Part shown: piece after piece, positions 1 through 10,864 of the stretch
Numbering within the stretch: the first letter of the stretch is position 1
Layout of the letters: each line of letters begins with the position of its first letter
Source of the DNA: Manduca sexta
Taxonomy: Eukaryota > Arthropoda > Insecta > Lepidoptera > Sphingidae
Assembly (NCBI RefSeq): GCF_014839805.1
Contig: NC_051139.1
Location: forward strand, 3,534,001-3,598,000
DNA length: 64,000 nt
Reading direction: 5' to 3'
Program-made: the position numbers and the translations under genes
Notes under the pieces: generated by a model
The model's database searches: none
Seen by the model: the letters and a program-made list of their open reading frames with translations, nothing else
What the model was told of the DNA's origin: nothing

Positions 1-332
1 CAACAAAAAAAATTTTTTTTTTGTGTTTCTGTTCTAATGCTTGAATTCTGATTCCAAACATCGAAAAACACTCGGATATCCATTTTTAACTCTTAAAGTT
101 TGCTTTTGTCTGATTTATGTTGATAAGTACGTTTTGAAGATTTTAATTGATTCTCATGAGCAATAGGCGGTAGCATTTTGATCATTTTAATTGCAAATTG
201 TGAATTATGTCCGAACGGCAGTAGTGAGTGTTTACTAGTCTATTACTATTTAAAAAAAGCATATTTGAGTTGTAACAACCGACTTTTATGTCGTACTTAG
301 TTAGAAAATGGCACAAACAGGATGTTGATTAA

Positions 333-1051
333 TTCTCTTTTATTTGCGGTGAATTTATTAAAGTAAGAAGCAAAAAATTTGCTTTGGCAACGATTTTGAA
401 GCATTGTGAAGCCTATGACGCTTATTATAACCTCAAAATACTGAATCAAGATAAGAAATGGGTGCCTCACAGTGCTTGTGTTAATTTCAAATTGGAAAAT
501 ATAATGTGAAATTGAAACCAGTAGTAGAGCCTAAATAAATATTGATGCTACCGTTACATATAAAGTTAGGGCTAATGAAGCAATTTGTGTAAGCTCTAGA
601 TCATAATTCTGAAGCTATTGAATATTTAAAGAGATATTTTACAAATTATCTGAAGCTAAAGTTAAAACTGGTATTTGAGTTGGACCACAAATAAAACAAA
701 TAATGAGCAGCAATGATTTCACAAAATTCCTTATTGCTCATGAAAAATAATCCTGGAAGCGTCTGAAAGCAGTAGTCAATTGTTTTTGGAAATCACAGAG
801 TCGACAATTATGAAGAGTTCATTGAAACTATGCTTGAAAGTTTTAAATTGATGGGCTGCAGAATGTCCCATAAACTCCATATGCTACATGCTCACCTGGA
901 CAAATTTAAAGATAATATGGGTGCCTATTCAGAGGAGCAGGGAGAACGTTTTTACCAAGATCTGATGGACTTTGAACGACATTACCAAGGGCAGTACAAC
1001 GAGAGTATGATGGGAGATTACATTTGGGGATTAATACGCACACAAACATAA
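333..1051 (+). pseudogene. Decayed copy of a widespread arthropod multicopy gene (function unknown, probably transposon-derived)
   Basis: Three open pieces in order resemble a protein family that I recall as very abundant among 'uncharacterized' arthropod proteins. The first piece (333-509) has a CxxC-like start, SFICGEFIKVRSK, then the family's 'DQDKKWVPHSAC' segment, and ends at TGA 507-509. The middle piece (about 635-785) contains VGPQIKQIM and is broken by a TGA and a TAA. A frame change near 785-795 leads to the last piece, open to TAA 1049-1051, with LMGCRMSHKLHMLHAHLD, SEEQGERFYQD and a tail motif around MMGDYIWGLIR. At least three stops and one frameshift mean it cannot make the full protein. 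No host promoter or intron is apparent. I know the family only by its conserved motifs and assign no biochemical role; many genomic copies suggest a mobile-element origin. A profile search would settle the identity. Confidence 0.7.
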
Positions 1052-1382
1052 AAGATCCATTAAAAAAAATCATTTTTGACCATGATTTTTTGTTATTTTC
1101 TATTTGTTTGCTATTATTAGTCATAATTCTTGTATAAAAAAGACTTTGATGTTCAATAAAACTTTTTTTATCGTAATTTTAAATAAAATTACAGAGAAAG
1201 TATAAAAATTTGTATGTGTTTTTTGAAACTCAGTAAAATTGCTCTAGTTTCTACAACAGCAAACTTTGATCGGAACAGTTATTTTTTTATTTATTTGTAA
1301 CGTAGGAGAAACCAAAATTTCACATTCAGGAGCCAGACTCAAAAATCGTGTTGACCGGTGTTATAGAGAAAAAAAAATATTG

Positions 1383-1562
1383 ACGGGAAAAGAAGAGGGC
1401 AAGTGCCCTCGTGGGAGACCATCGGCTTAATGGAGTGAACTAATCACTAAACCTTTGCAACTCAAGCATGATGCAATTCACGCCGCCGATGATAGAACCA
1501 GATGGAGCGCGCTTAGAGACTCCATAGACTCAGCCTACTGCGGTCACGATCTTCAGCATTGA
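1383..1562 (+). pseudogene. C-terminal remnant of a non-LTR retrotransposon ORF2 (C1 copy)
   Basis: A 60-codon frame ends at TGA 1560-1562 and carries the usual tail of LINE reverse-transcriptase ORFs: CPRGRPS, a W-S-E-L-I stretch, HAADDRTRWSALRDS, and a final CGHDLQH. The GRP...RW...DR..W pattern is typical of insect non-LTR elements. A TAA at 1428-1430 interrupts it. The matching C2 copy (6621-6800) reads AAA (Lys) at that codon but has a stop further on, so the breaks arose separately. It is a 5'-truncated, dead insertion. Confidence 0.75.
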
Positions 1563-1950
1563 GGGAACGACAGGATGGGTTGATTATAGAGAATAAGTGA
1601 CAGCTCTTTTGTTACCATTTTATATTAAAGTTCTATATGACACTTAGCAACTTACATTTAATGGTCTACTGATCAAAAGTAATAGGTCTACACCGAAGTA
1701 ACTCGCCATGAAAATTCAATTGTTTTCTCAAATATTGAGCACTCCTGTCTCAAGATTTATTATAAAAACATTGCAAATGGATACATTATAATATTTCAGC
1801 CTTTTACAAGCAATAAAATATTTTTATGATTACTTAAACGCTTTCAATGTTTGTCAATAATAAACCTTTGTACTTAGTAAAAATTATAAGCGAATTATAT
1901 GTTTGTATGTCGGGAGACCTATTTAAACACACGGCAGTTTATGCATGTAA

Positions 1951-1992
1951 CATTTATCATGATTTATTTGCATAAATAAATCATGATAAATG
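1951..1992. repeat. Perfect 18-bp inverted repeat (hairpin)
   Basis: Two exact 18-bp arms, 1951-1968 and 1975-1992, flank a 6-base loop. The arms are AT-rich. The allelic position in C2 (about 7175-7220) keeps the right arm but has lost most of the left one, so the hairpin is not conserved. It may be a chance palindrome or the remnant of a small foldback element. Confidence 0.6.
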
Positions 1993-3219
1993 ACAGAGGA
2001 AATTTCAAAACAAAATTCGTAAAAAGGCTCCATACGTGTATAGCCTTGTGCTAACTATTTATTTGATCTGATTTATCGTTCATTAAATAATATGAATGTG
2101 ACCTTTTAGTGTGATCCGTTCCCCTTCATACCTGACACGGGAAGACAATAATTATTATGTGATAAAATCCCTTTAAAATAAGATCATAGGTATATTTTAT
2201 ATATATTTGGATCATAATCGAAATTGAATATCTTTCCTAAGCAGGTTCCTTCACTAACCATATATAACTATATATAGTAAAATTATGCAATAATTTTATA
2301 AATTTCTTTGATGAAAACTCGCCTTTTTACGTCTGGGACTTTTTTTTTGGTAGCATCGAAAAAAAATCGCACAGGCATAGATAATGGTGTGCGCTAGCCT
2401 TTAAGTAAAATTTTAAAACCATCTATAAACGTCAGTGTTTGAAAAAAACATTATTAAATCATTATCACTTGGTTTTTATATTGCGCAGTAGTTTTTTTCG
2501 ATGAAATCACTTAAATATGGATTCTGTGAAACCGTGTTTACGTTCAAAAATTGAAACAAACTTCACACTTTAGTCACTTAACGTGTTATCGAAGAAATAA
2601 CAAAAACTGCAAAATGTTAGCTCGCATCGTTGTGCCAATCAATCATCGTTATGAGTTTCGAAATATTCACATGAAAAAGATTATTTCGAAAATACTTTAA
2701 GTTTTGATGTTTAAAGTTTGCACACGTTAGACAGATCAATAGTGTAGTTGACGACTTTTTTAAATACATTTATCAAAAATGTATTTCATTTAAAATCTAT
2801 CGGGAAAAGAATTTTCAAAATCATTATCACCACGCTCCCACTTTTGCTCACAATATGTCAAATATACTTTATTTTTCAACCAACCTTTATACTGATTTTA
2901 CAGAAGATAATTTTTTTTAAATTATTTTCTGGTACTTATAAAATTTTAAATTAATTTAAAAATAGGAAGCTACCCTATTAATGGAACAAAATAAAAATGT
3001 ATCATGTAGGCATATAAGGCTAGTGGCAATGGGCAGGGCACATAGCTCATAGAACTGATAATATATTGTGCACCAAGTTATCATGTGGCGATTATGTGCC
3101 GACATTCGTAACGTTGGACGTTCTCCTACAAGGTGGACAGACAACCTCGCAAAGGGCGCAAATATTAATAAATAAAAATTGCAGGATGAAGCCCTCTTCT
3201 AACATGTTGGTCTGGAAAT

Positions 3220-3368
3220 CATCATCATTTCAGCCGGGAATCGTCCAATGCTGGACATAGGCCTCCCCCATTGAGCGCCACAGGGACCGGTTCTGGGCCG
3301 CCTCCATCCATCGGACTCCGGCGAACCTCACCAGATCGTCGGTCCATCTCGTGGGGGGCCTGACTAAG
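3220..3368 (-). mobile_element. 5'-truncated RTE-like LINE 3' end, C1 allele only
   Basis: A 149-bp insertion lies between two exact copies of CTGGAAAT (3212-3219 and 3369-3376). The C2 allele has a single CTGGAAAT (8410-8417), so this is a clean filled/empty pair. On the minus strand it reads as an intact C-terminus of an RTE-type ORF, including RWTDDLVRF and SLWRSMGEAYVQ, ending in TGA (3230-3232 reversed) followed by a short ATG-repeat tail at 3220-3229. The full frame and exact target duplication suggest a fairly recent insertion. Confidence 0.9.
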
Positions 3369-3479
3369 CTGGAAATATTTAGGGTTTACAATAAACTTCC
3401 AAAAAAACAAAAAAAAAATGATACCATAACTTCACTACTCTAGCATTTCAATAAAACAGACTTGTCGCATCAAACGCAT

Positions 3480-3840
3480 TCAATTCATAAAATTCATTTG
3501 AATTACATATCGACCGAGCCGATCATTTCGGTGATCAGTCCCTAGGGAGGTGCCGGCGGGCAAGGGAGGGCTTCCCCGTTAATTACCCTAGTTATAGCCT
3601 GTCGCAAGTTTAATTAGCATCAGATGCATTAATAAATCGAATAGCAATTAACGGCTGATAGTTGGCTAATTCGGTAATGGTTAGCTTTGTCGCTATGAGA
3701 GATCCTCGAATGGAGTGAGCCATCGCCTGCGTATTGTTTCAAGGGGTGTTGAGATAATTATTGTTGGTATTACACTAAATGTCGGCTAAGATCAGGGCTG
3801 GTAATTGCCCGAGATGATGCAGGTAAGTTTTGTGTAAAAA
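3480..3840. other. Slowly diverging GC-rich block with a splice-donor-like site
   Basis: This block matches 8565-8905 with only about six substitutions in 350 bp, fewer than its surroundings. It contains several TAAT/ATTA homeodomain-type cores and near its right end a strong donor-like sequence, CAG|GTAAGTTTTG (about 3816-3830). It could be an enhancer, a non-coding exon or a conserved intronic element; no convincing reading frame crosses it. Four G or C runs are each one base shorter here than in C2, which looks like homopolymer error in one contig rather than biology. Confidence 0.35.
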
Positions 3841-4223
3841 ATCCGTTGAGAGAGATTAATAAAATGTACTAATGAAGTTTTTAAATAAACAAGTTTCTTC
3901 AATCGACGAAAATAGATTAAATATTTTTTCAAATTGAAAACTGCCAAAATCCTCAAATATCTTAAAACGGTAACTGTATTGAGTTTCCGAAATCAAAAAT
4001 AGAATTTTAAAATAATTCAGAATTCATATTTCGATTTACTATGAATTTCATCTATGTAAGAGTATTTAATTTCAATAAAAAATAATTCTTTCAGGAAATA
4101 AAATATTGTTGTTAACAAGACGGAGTAATTTCAGGGAACCGGGATAATCGTTTTGCCCGTGTCTATTTCCTCTGGAATAAGCAGGCGTATTCACAAAATT
4201 CAGAAATTCATCTCACATTTAAC

Positions 4224-4252
4224 AAAATATACTGTATTGTACAGTATATTTT
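4224..4252. repeat. 13-bp perfect hairpin, kept in both alleles
   Basis: The arms 4224-4236 and 4240-4252 are exact reverse complements around a 3-base loop. The same hairpin is intact at 9300-9328 in the C2 copy, unlike the other hairpin in this contig. No function is evident. Confidence 0.55.
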
Positions 4253-4375
4253 ACCAAATGATGATATTAACAATTTGCTTATTCAATGATAAGCGGCAAA
4301 AGCATTGCGTAGTGGAAGATACTGCGGTATAAGATGCTACGTCTTATAAAGAAGTTTATGATCCAGTAATACTTT

Positions 4376-4735
4376 TTAATTTTACTGGTGGTAGGTTATA
4401 TTTTATGTCCGCCCGGATAGCGACCACCGTACACATGGTGTTAAAACCCACCATAGTGGGCCACGTGTGTCGCGTTCCGGGATCAGCCTGTGTATATTCG
4501 GTTCCAACAGGCCATAATTGTGTCGATTGTCGAAGGGTAATTATCTCTCCTCAGTCGACATTTATTGGACCCCACTCCACTTACTATTAGATGCAGTGGG
4601 GACACTTTACCCTGCCCTATAAAAAAAGAAAAACAAAACTTGGTATGATGTTGCTACTGTTTTTGGGCGGTTTTATCGCTTACCATCAGGTGAAGGGCGT
4701 GTCTGTCTCGTCATAGCGCAATAAAAATATAGACA
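4376..4735 (+). mobile_element. Interspersed repeat family R2 with R1-type tail (C1 copy)
   Basis: This begins with TTTTACTGGTGGTAGG, runs through the R2 body (CCGCCCGGATAGCGACC..., GTTCCGGGATCAGCCTG, CAGGCCATAATTGTGTCGA) and after a poly-A-rich link continues into the R1-type tail (TATCGCTTACCATCAGG...CTCGTC). R2 occurs about ten times in the window in both orientations. The order suggests the 3' end of a lepidopteran non-LTR family; no coding part is present. The allelic copy is 9468-9835. Confidence 0.7.
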
Positions 4736-4911
4736 ATGCAGATCTAGACGACCTGAGACCAATTATACCAATGAGACCAATTATAGAACCAATTCACGTT
4801 TATATACTACAATAACAAAGGAATACCTAATACCAAGAATAATAACAGAAAAGAATGATAATATTTATACTCCACGCGGAAAATATGATATGGCCTTAAA
4901 ATGCGAATAAC

Positions 4912-5411
4912 NNNNNNNNNNNNNNNNNNNNNNNNNNNNNNNNNNNNNNNNNNNNNNNNNNNNNNNNNNNNNNNNNNNNNNNNNNNNNNNNNNNNNNNNN
5001 NNNNNNNNNNNNNNNNNNNNNNNNNNNNNNNNNNNNNNNNNNNNNNNNNNNNNNNNNNNNNNNNNNNNNNNNNNNNNNNNNNNNNNNNNNNNNNNNNNNN
5101 NNNNNNNNNNNNNNNNNNNNNNNNNNNNNNNNNNNNNNNNNNNNNNNNNNNNNNNNNNNNNNNNNNNNNNNNNNNNNNNNNNNNNNNNNNNNNNNNNNNN
5201 NNNNNNNNNNNNNNNNNNNNNNNNNNNNNNNNNNNNNNNNNNNNNNNNNNNNNNNNNNNNNNNNNNNNNNNNNNNNNNNNNNNNNNNNNNNNNNNNNNNN
5301 NNNNNNNNNNNNNNNNNNNNNNNNNNNNNNNNNNNNNNNNNNNNNNNNNNNNNNNNNNNNNNNNNNNNNNNNNNNNNNNNNNNNNNNNNNNNNNNNNNNN
5401 NNNNNNNNNNN
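4912..5411. other. Assembly gap, 500 N
   Basis: Exactly 500 N, a placeholder length rather than a measured gap. Reading frames reported across it are artefacts. The C1 sequence before it aligns to C2 up to 10010. Confidence 0.99.
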
Positions 5412-6099
5412 TAACGAAATAATGTTCAAGATAAATTGAAACGAGTCTGAGAGACAATTTTCTCCAAATACATTAGGGTTGTCACAAAATTACAATGTTA
5501 CGGCTCGTTAAGGCTTATTTCGCAGGAATATTTCATTTCGCACATCGCTAGTTGTCGTTTGTGACTTCGCTTGGAATCTAAATGTAATTATAACTTTATA
5601 AAGAGATTGGAGGTTTGAATTGCCTAATTATATAACGATGTTGTGTATGGTGTTGTTGGTTAGAAACAGTAACCTTATGTTGGGTCTTATTATCTATGAC
5701 AGTGTAAACTCATATCACGGTCGTGTTACGTTATCTTCGTGAAAGCGTGGAATGGTATTCTGTATTTCAATTTCTATTTTGTCAAATACGATGTAGGCCA
5801 AACTTGAATACGCACTGAAAAAATAAGGTATGACATAGAAAATTAGTTTTTTGTATTTCGGGTGATACGAACACATACAGAAAGAATATAGTGCTGTAGA
5901 CTAACATAAGCATCGGGGGTTTCTGATCGGCCCCCCGAAATATTGAATTACTACGTAGAACAGGACCACAACGTAGTTCGCTGATGCTACTGCATTTTCC
6001 GAACGTGATAATTGCCAAAGGACTCTTGTACTGCAATGGAAAGTGTAAACGTGGTGTATTAGGTTACTTTTTGAATCACATTGCGTATAAGATTTTTTT

Positions 6100-6225
6100 A
6101 TTAAGGGCTCGTCAAAGTGACTTCACTGCACCTGGATTTAACTGAAGGGAAACCCAAGATAAATGTCAACTGACGAGAGATGAAAATATACCTTGACTGT
6201 CGGCACAATTAGGCCGGCCTGCTTC
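6100..6225 (-). mobile_element. R2 repeat fragment
   Basis: The segment around GTCAACTGACGAGAGATGA and GGCACAATTAGGCCGGCCTG matches one half of the R2 family on the minus strand. It stops abruptly at about 6222, where a LINE-like tail begins, so it may have been split by that insertion. Confidence 0.5.
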
Positions 6226-6244
6226 AGCAGCCGAAGCTAGGGCG

Positions 6245-6596
6245 AGTGTAAAATAAAATACCTTATTTATCACGTAGGCGAACAAAGTTGCATTTATTAT
6301 ACATCAAAACAGTTTATAAGATTAATTAGGATTTCTAAATTAAACTTAAAATCACTTATATAACTACGGACATTTTAAATTAGGGATAAAATTCCTAAGG
6401 CACACAAGGCATTAGGTAAAAAAAATTAGCCAGTTCGGGTTAGTAGGGGGATATAAAAAGATAACGTGTCGCTTCGCGGTCCTCACCGGTGAAGATAAGA
6501 GCCCTAGCCTAGCTAACCTACCACCCTCTTACTAGTTGCATGTGTCAAGAAAGGTGACCGTGAAGAATTAGTCAATGTTCTTCACCGACATCTATT
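6245..6596 (-). mobile_element. LINE-like 3' UTR, C2 allele only
   Basis: On the minus strand this looks like a retroelement 3' untranslated end, finishing with an A/T-rich tail near GTATTTTATTTTAC (6250 reversed). Its terminal part, the 'tttat..gtcacgt.ggcgaaca.agttgca' motif, recurs at 57570-57625. The left edge of homology between C1 and C2 falls at its right end (about 6597), so this insertion may explain why the alleles stop aligning there. No coding frame seen. Confidence 0.45.
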
Positions 6597-6620
6597 TTAG
6601 AGAAAAAAAAATATATATTG

Positions 6621-6800
6621 ACGGGAAAAGTAGAGGGCAAGTGCCCTCGTGGGAGACCATCGGCTAAATGGAGTGAACTAATCACTAAATCTTTGTAACT
6701 CAAGCATGATGCAATTCACGCCGCCGATGATAGAACCAGATGGAGGACGCTTAGAGACTCCATAGACTCAGCCTACTGCGGTCACGATCCTCAGCATTGA
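6621..6800 (+). pseudogene. C-terminal remnant of a non-LTR retrotransposon ORF2 (C2 copy)
   Basis: This is the partner of 1383-1562. The frame ends at TGA 6798-6800. It keeps a sense codon (AAA, 6666-6668) where C1 has a stop, but has its own TAA at 6696-6698. Motifs visible: GRPSAKWSEL and HAADDRTRWRTL. A dead LINE 3' fragment. Confidence 0.75.
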
Positions 6801-9467
6801 GGCAACGACAGGATGGGTTGATTATAGAGAATGAATGACAGCTCCTTTGCTACCATTTTATATTAAAGTTCTATATGACACTTAGCAACTTACATTTAAT
6901 GGTCTATTGATCAAAATATGTCTACACCGAAATAACTCGCCGTGAAAATTCTTATTCAATTGTTTTCTCAAATATTGAGCTCTCCTGTCTCAAGATTTAT
7001 TATAAAAACATTACAAATGGATACATTATAATATTTCAGCCTTTTACTACTAATAAAATATGTTTATGATATTACTTAAACGCTTTCAATGTTTATCAAA
7101 AATAAACCTTTGTACTTAGTAAGAATTATATGTTTGTATGTGGGGAGACCTATTTAAACACACGTCAGTTTATGCATGTAATTAATGAAAATATTTGCAA
7201 ATAAATCATGATAAATGACAGAGGAAACCTCAAAAAAAAATTCATAAAAAGGCTTCAAACGTGCGTACCCTTGTGCTAGCTATTTATTTGATCTGATTTA
7301 TCGTTCATTACATAATATGAATATGATCTTTTAGTGTGATCCGTTCCCCTTCATACTTCAAACCTGACTTAGGAAGACAATAATAATTTTGTGATAAAAA
7401 TCCCTTTAAAATAAGATCATAGGTATATTTTATATTTATTACATGTTCCTTCACTAACCGTATATACTATCGATAGTAAAATCGTGCAATCATTTTATAA
7501 CTTTCATTGATGACAACCCCGCTTTTTTTCGTCTGGGACTTTTTTTTTGGTAGCATAGAAAAAAAATCGCACCTGCATAGATTATGGTGTGCGCTAGCCT
7601 TAAGGTAAAATTTTAAAACCATCGATAAACGTCAGTGTTTGAAAAAAACATTATTAAATTATTATCACTTGGTTTTTATATTGCGCAGTAGTTTTTTTCG
7701 ATGAAATCACTTAAATATGAATTTTGTGAAACCGTGTTTACGTTCCAAAAATGAAACAAACTTCACACTTTAGTCACTTAACGTGTTATCGAAGAAATAA
7801 CAAAAACTGCAAAATGTTAGCTCGCACCGTTGTGCCAATCAATCATCGTTAAAAGTTTCGAAATATTCACATGAAAAAGATTATTTCGAAAATACTTTAA
7901 GTTTTGATGTTTAAAGTTTGCACACGTTAGACAGATCAATAGTGTAGTTGACGACTTTTTTATATACATTTATCAAAAATGTATTTCATTCAAAACCTAT
8001 CGGGAAAAAAAATTTCAAAATCATTATCACCACGCCCCCACTTTTGTTCACAATATGTCAAATATGCTTTATTTTTCAACCAACCTTTATACTGATTTTA
8101 CAGAAGATAATTTTTTTTTAATTATTTTCTGGTACTTATAAAATTATAAATTAAATTAAAAATAGGAAACTACCCTATTAATGGAACAAAATAAAAATCT
8201 ATCATGTAGCACATAAGGCTAGTGGCAGTGGGAAGGGCACATAGCTCTTAGAACTGATTATATATTGTGCACCAAGCTATCAAGTGGCGATTATGTGCCG
8301 ACATTCGTAACGTTGGACGTTCTCCTACAAGGTGGAGAGACAACCTCGTAAAGGGCGTAAATATTAATAAATAAAAATGCTGGATGAAGCCCTCTTCTAA
8401 CAGGTTGGTCTGGAAATATTTAGAACAATGAAATACCAAAAACCGATGAAAAAATAGAAGGCATATTAAAACGCTTGTGACGGGTCAAAAACAAAAACTG
8501 AAACCATAACTTCACTACTTTACAACTTCAATAAAACAGACTAGTCGCATCAAACGCATAAAATTCATTTGAATTACATATCGACCGAGCTGATCATTTC
8601 GGTGATCAGTCCCTAGGGGAGGTGCCGGCGGGCAGGGGAGGGGCTTCCCCCGTTAATTACCCCTAGTTATAGCCTGTCGCAAGTTTAATTAGCATCAGAT
8701 GCATTAATAAATCGAATAGCAATTAACGGCTGATAGTTGGCTAATTCGGTAATGGCTAGCTTTGTCGCTATGAGAGATCCTCGAATGGAGTGAGCCATCG
8801 CCTGCGTATCGTTTCAAGGGGTGTTGAGATAATTATTGTTGGTATTACACTAAATGTCGGCTAAGATCAGGGCTGGTAATTGCCCGAGATGATGCAGGTA
8901 AGTTTTGTGTAAAAAATCTGTTGAGAGATATTAATAAAATGTACTAATGAAGTTTTTAAATAAACAAGTTTCTTCAATCGACGAAAATTTAATAATTAAT
9001 TTTTCAAATTAAAAAATTGCCAAAATCCTTCAATATCCCAAAACGGTACCGGCATTGAGTTTCCGAAAACAATAAATAAATCTTAAAATATTTCTGAGTT
9101 CATATTTCGATTTACTATGAATTTCATCTATGTAAGAGTATTTAATTTCAATAGAAATAATTCTTTCAGGAAATAAAATACTGTTGTTAATAAGACAAAG
9201 TAATTTCAGGGAACCGGGATAATCGTTTTGCCCGTGTCTATTTCTTCTGGATTAAGCAGGCGTATTCACGAGATTCCAGGAATTCAACTCACATTTACCA
9301 AAATATACTGTATTGTACAGTATATTTTCACCAAATGATGATATGAGCAATTAGCTTGTACAATGGTAAGCGGCAATAGCAAAATCACAAAAAGCATTAC
9401 GTAGTGGAAGATACTGCGGTATAAGATGCTACGTCTTATAAGGAAGTTTATGATCCAGTAATAATTT

Positions 9468-9835
9468 TTAATTTTACTGATGGTAGGTTATATTTCATGT
9501 CCGCCCGGATAGCGACCACCGTAAACAAGGCGTTAAAGCCCGCCACAGTGGGTCACGTGTGTCGCGTTCCGGGATCAGCCTGTGTATATCCGGTTCCAAC
9601 AGGCCGCCATAATTGTGTCGACTGTCGAGGGGTAATCATTTCTCCTCAGTCGATATTTATTGGACCCCACTACACTTACTATGAGATACAGTGGGGACTT
9701 TGCCGTGCCATATAAAAAAAGAAAAACAAAACTTTGTATGATGTTTCTACTGTTTTTGGGCGGTTGTATCGCTTACCATCAGGTAAATGACGTGTCTGTC
9801 TCGTCATAGCGCAATAAAAATATAGACAATGCAAA
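9468..9835 (+). mobile_element. R2 repeat with R1-type tail (C2 copy)
   Basis: Allelic partner of 4376-4735 with the same organisation and a few substitutions. The R2 part includes GTTCCGGGATCAGCCTGTG, CAGGCCGCCATAATTGTGTC and GGACCCCACTACACTTAC. Confidence 0.7.
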
Positions 9836-10531
9836 TCTAGACGACTGGAGACCTTAAATTTGTCATATCTCTGAATTATAGAACCAATTCACGTATATAT
9901 ACTACAATAACAAAGGAATACCTCATACCAAGAATAATAACACAAGAAAAGAATGATAATATTTATACTCCACGCGGAAAATATGATATGGCCTTAAAAT
10001 GCGAATAACTGACGAAAATGCCAGACGAACTATATCCAGAATAGCTATGTCTAATTAAAGGTCTAGGCCGCCTGTGTTAGCCGGTCTGTCGCCAGGGTCG
10101 TGCGGTTTTGCGCCGTCCCTTTTAGCTACTTTTTATGCTTATATGTATATGGAAACAATAACGTTCCAACTTTGAAATATTGGTGACGATGTTTTTTAAG
10201 TACACAAGTAAAATTCAGGAATCATTTTTATAGTGGAACGTTGAAAAACTACGTAAAAGATGAAACTTAAAAAAACCGGCAGCGATTAAGATCGTTTATA
10301 GAAGTCGGTAATAAATGATAAAATTACCTCTCTCCATAAGTTGCTTCAATTGAATTACTAAATTCAATTGAAATTCTCAAATAAATTTTAAACATAATTT
10401 TTAAATAAAAAAATGGTATAACCCATTGAAGTTAGTATTAATAATTAGGATTAGATAATTTCACCTTTTTTATCTCGTTTATACGTTATATTAATTCCGG
10501 AACACAAGTTTTTGGATTATAATTATATTAA

Positions 10532-10826
10532 GGCGATACCTCAAGGTCCATTTTCATACATTTTGTTTCACCTTTAATCTGGGTAACTAAACAAGTATTG
10601 GCAAGTAAAGAATTTAAATTCACGTCTAGTTAGTGATTAGTTCTCGCAGTTGAAAGAAAAACGTAAAAATAATTAATAATCATGGATATTTCGGCCTTTA
10701 AAATTTAATATGACGAAATTTTCACTAACTAGACGTGAATTTAAATTCTTTACTTGCCAATACTTGTTTAGTTACCCAGATTAAAGGTGAAACAAAATGT
10801 ATGAAAATGGACCTTGAAGTATCGCC
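10532..10826. mobile_element. TTAA-flanked foldback MITE, C2 allele only
   Basis: A 295-bp element has 105-bp terminal inverted repeats (10532-10636 and 10722-10826) and an 85-bp centre. The first bases are GGCGATACCTCAAGGTCC; the other end reads the same with one mismatch. It is flanked by TTAA on both sides (10528-10531 and 10827-10830), the target duplication of piggyBac-type transposases. The C3 allele runs through the left flank to the TTAA (about 45455) with no element there. It has no coding capacity and would have been moved in trans. The ends do not match the classic piggyBac CCY start, so the superfamily rests on the TTAA alone. Confidence 0.85.
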
Positions 10827-10864
10827 TTAACAATTTATTTTTAGATCAGTTTCATTTAAGGTTC

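Larger units (their letters stand above)
1..4911. other. Assembly contig C1 (probable haplotype 2, left part)
   Basis: This is continuous sequence up to the first 500-N run. From about 1355 to its last base it matches 6597-10010 in direct orientation, at roughly 95% identity over stretches I compared by eye, with small indels. It stops exactly where the homology reaches 10010, as expected of a contig that is the allelic partner of the next contig. The left 1.35 kb has no partner in the window. Bases 1-332 and 1563-1950 contain only AT-rich DNA with no gene that I can support. The haplotype assignment is inference. Confidence 0.7.
6597..10010. repeat. C2 copy of the 3.5-kb block shared with C1
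   Basis: This is a direct-orientation match to about 1355-4911. In a 250-bp stretch near the left end I counted about 11 differences (roughly 4-5%); other stretches are closer. Differences include the RTE insertion present only in C1 and a 5-kb offset that shrinks gradually through indels. Both copies carry the same old repeats in the same order, so the shared order predates the split of the copies. Read as alleles rather than a tandem duplication because C1 ends exactly where the match ends, at a gap. Confidence 0.75.

Noticed and set aside
4807..5457. Long open frames over the N runs here, at 24117-24806 and at 45680-46246.
   Set aside because: They consist almost entirely of unknown bases; no stop codon can be seen in N.
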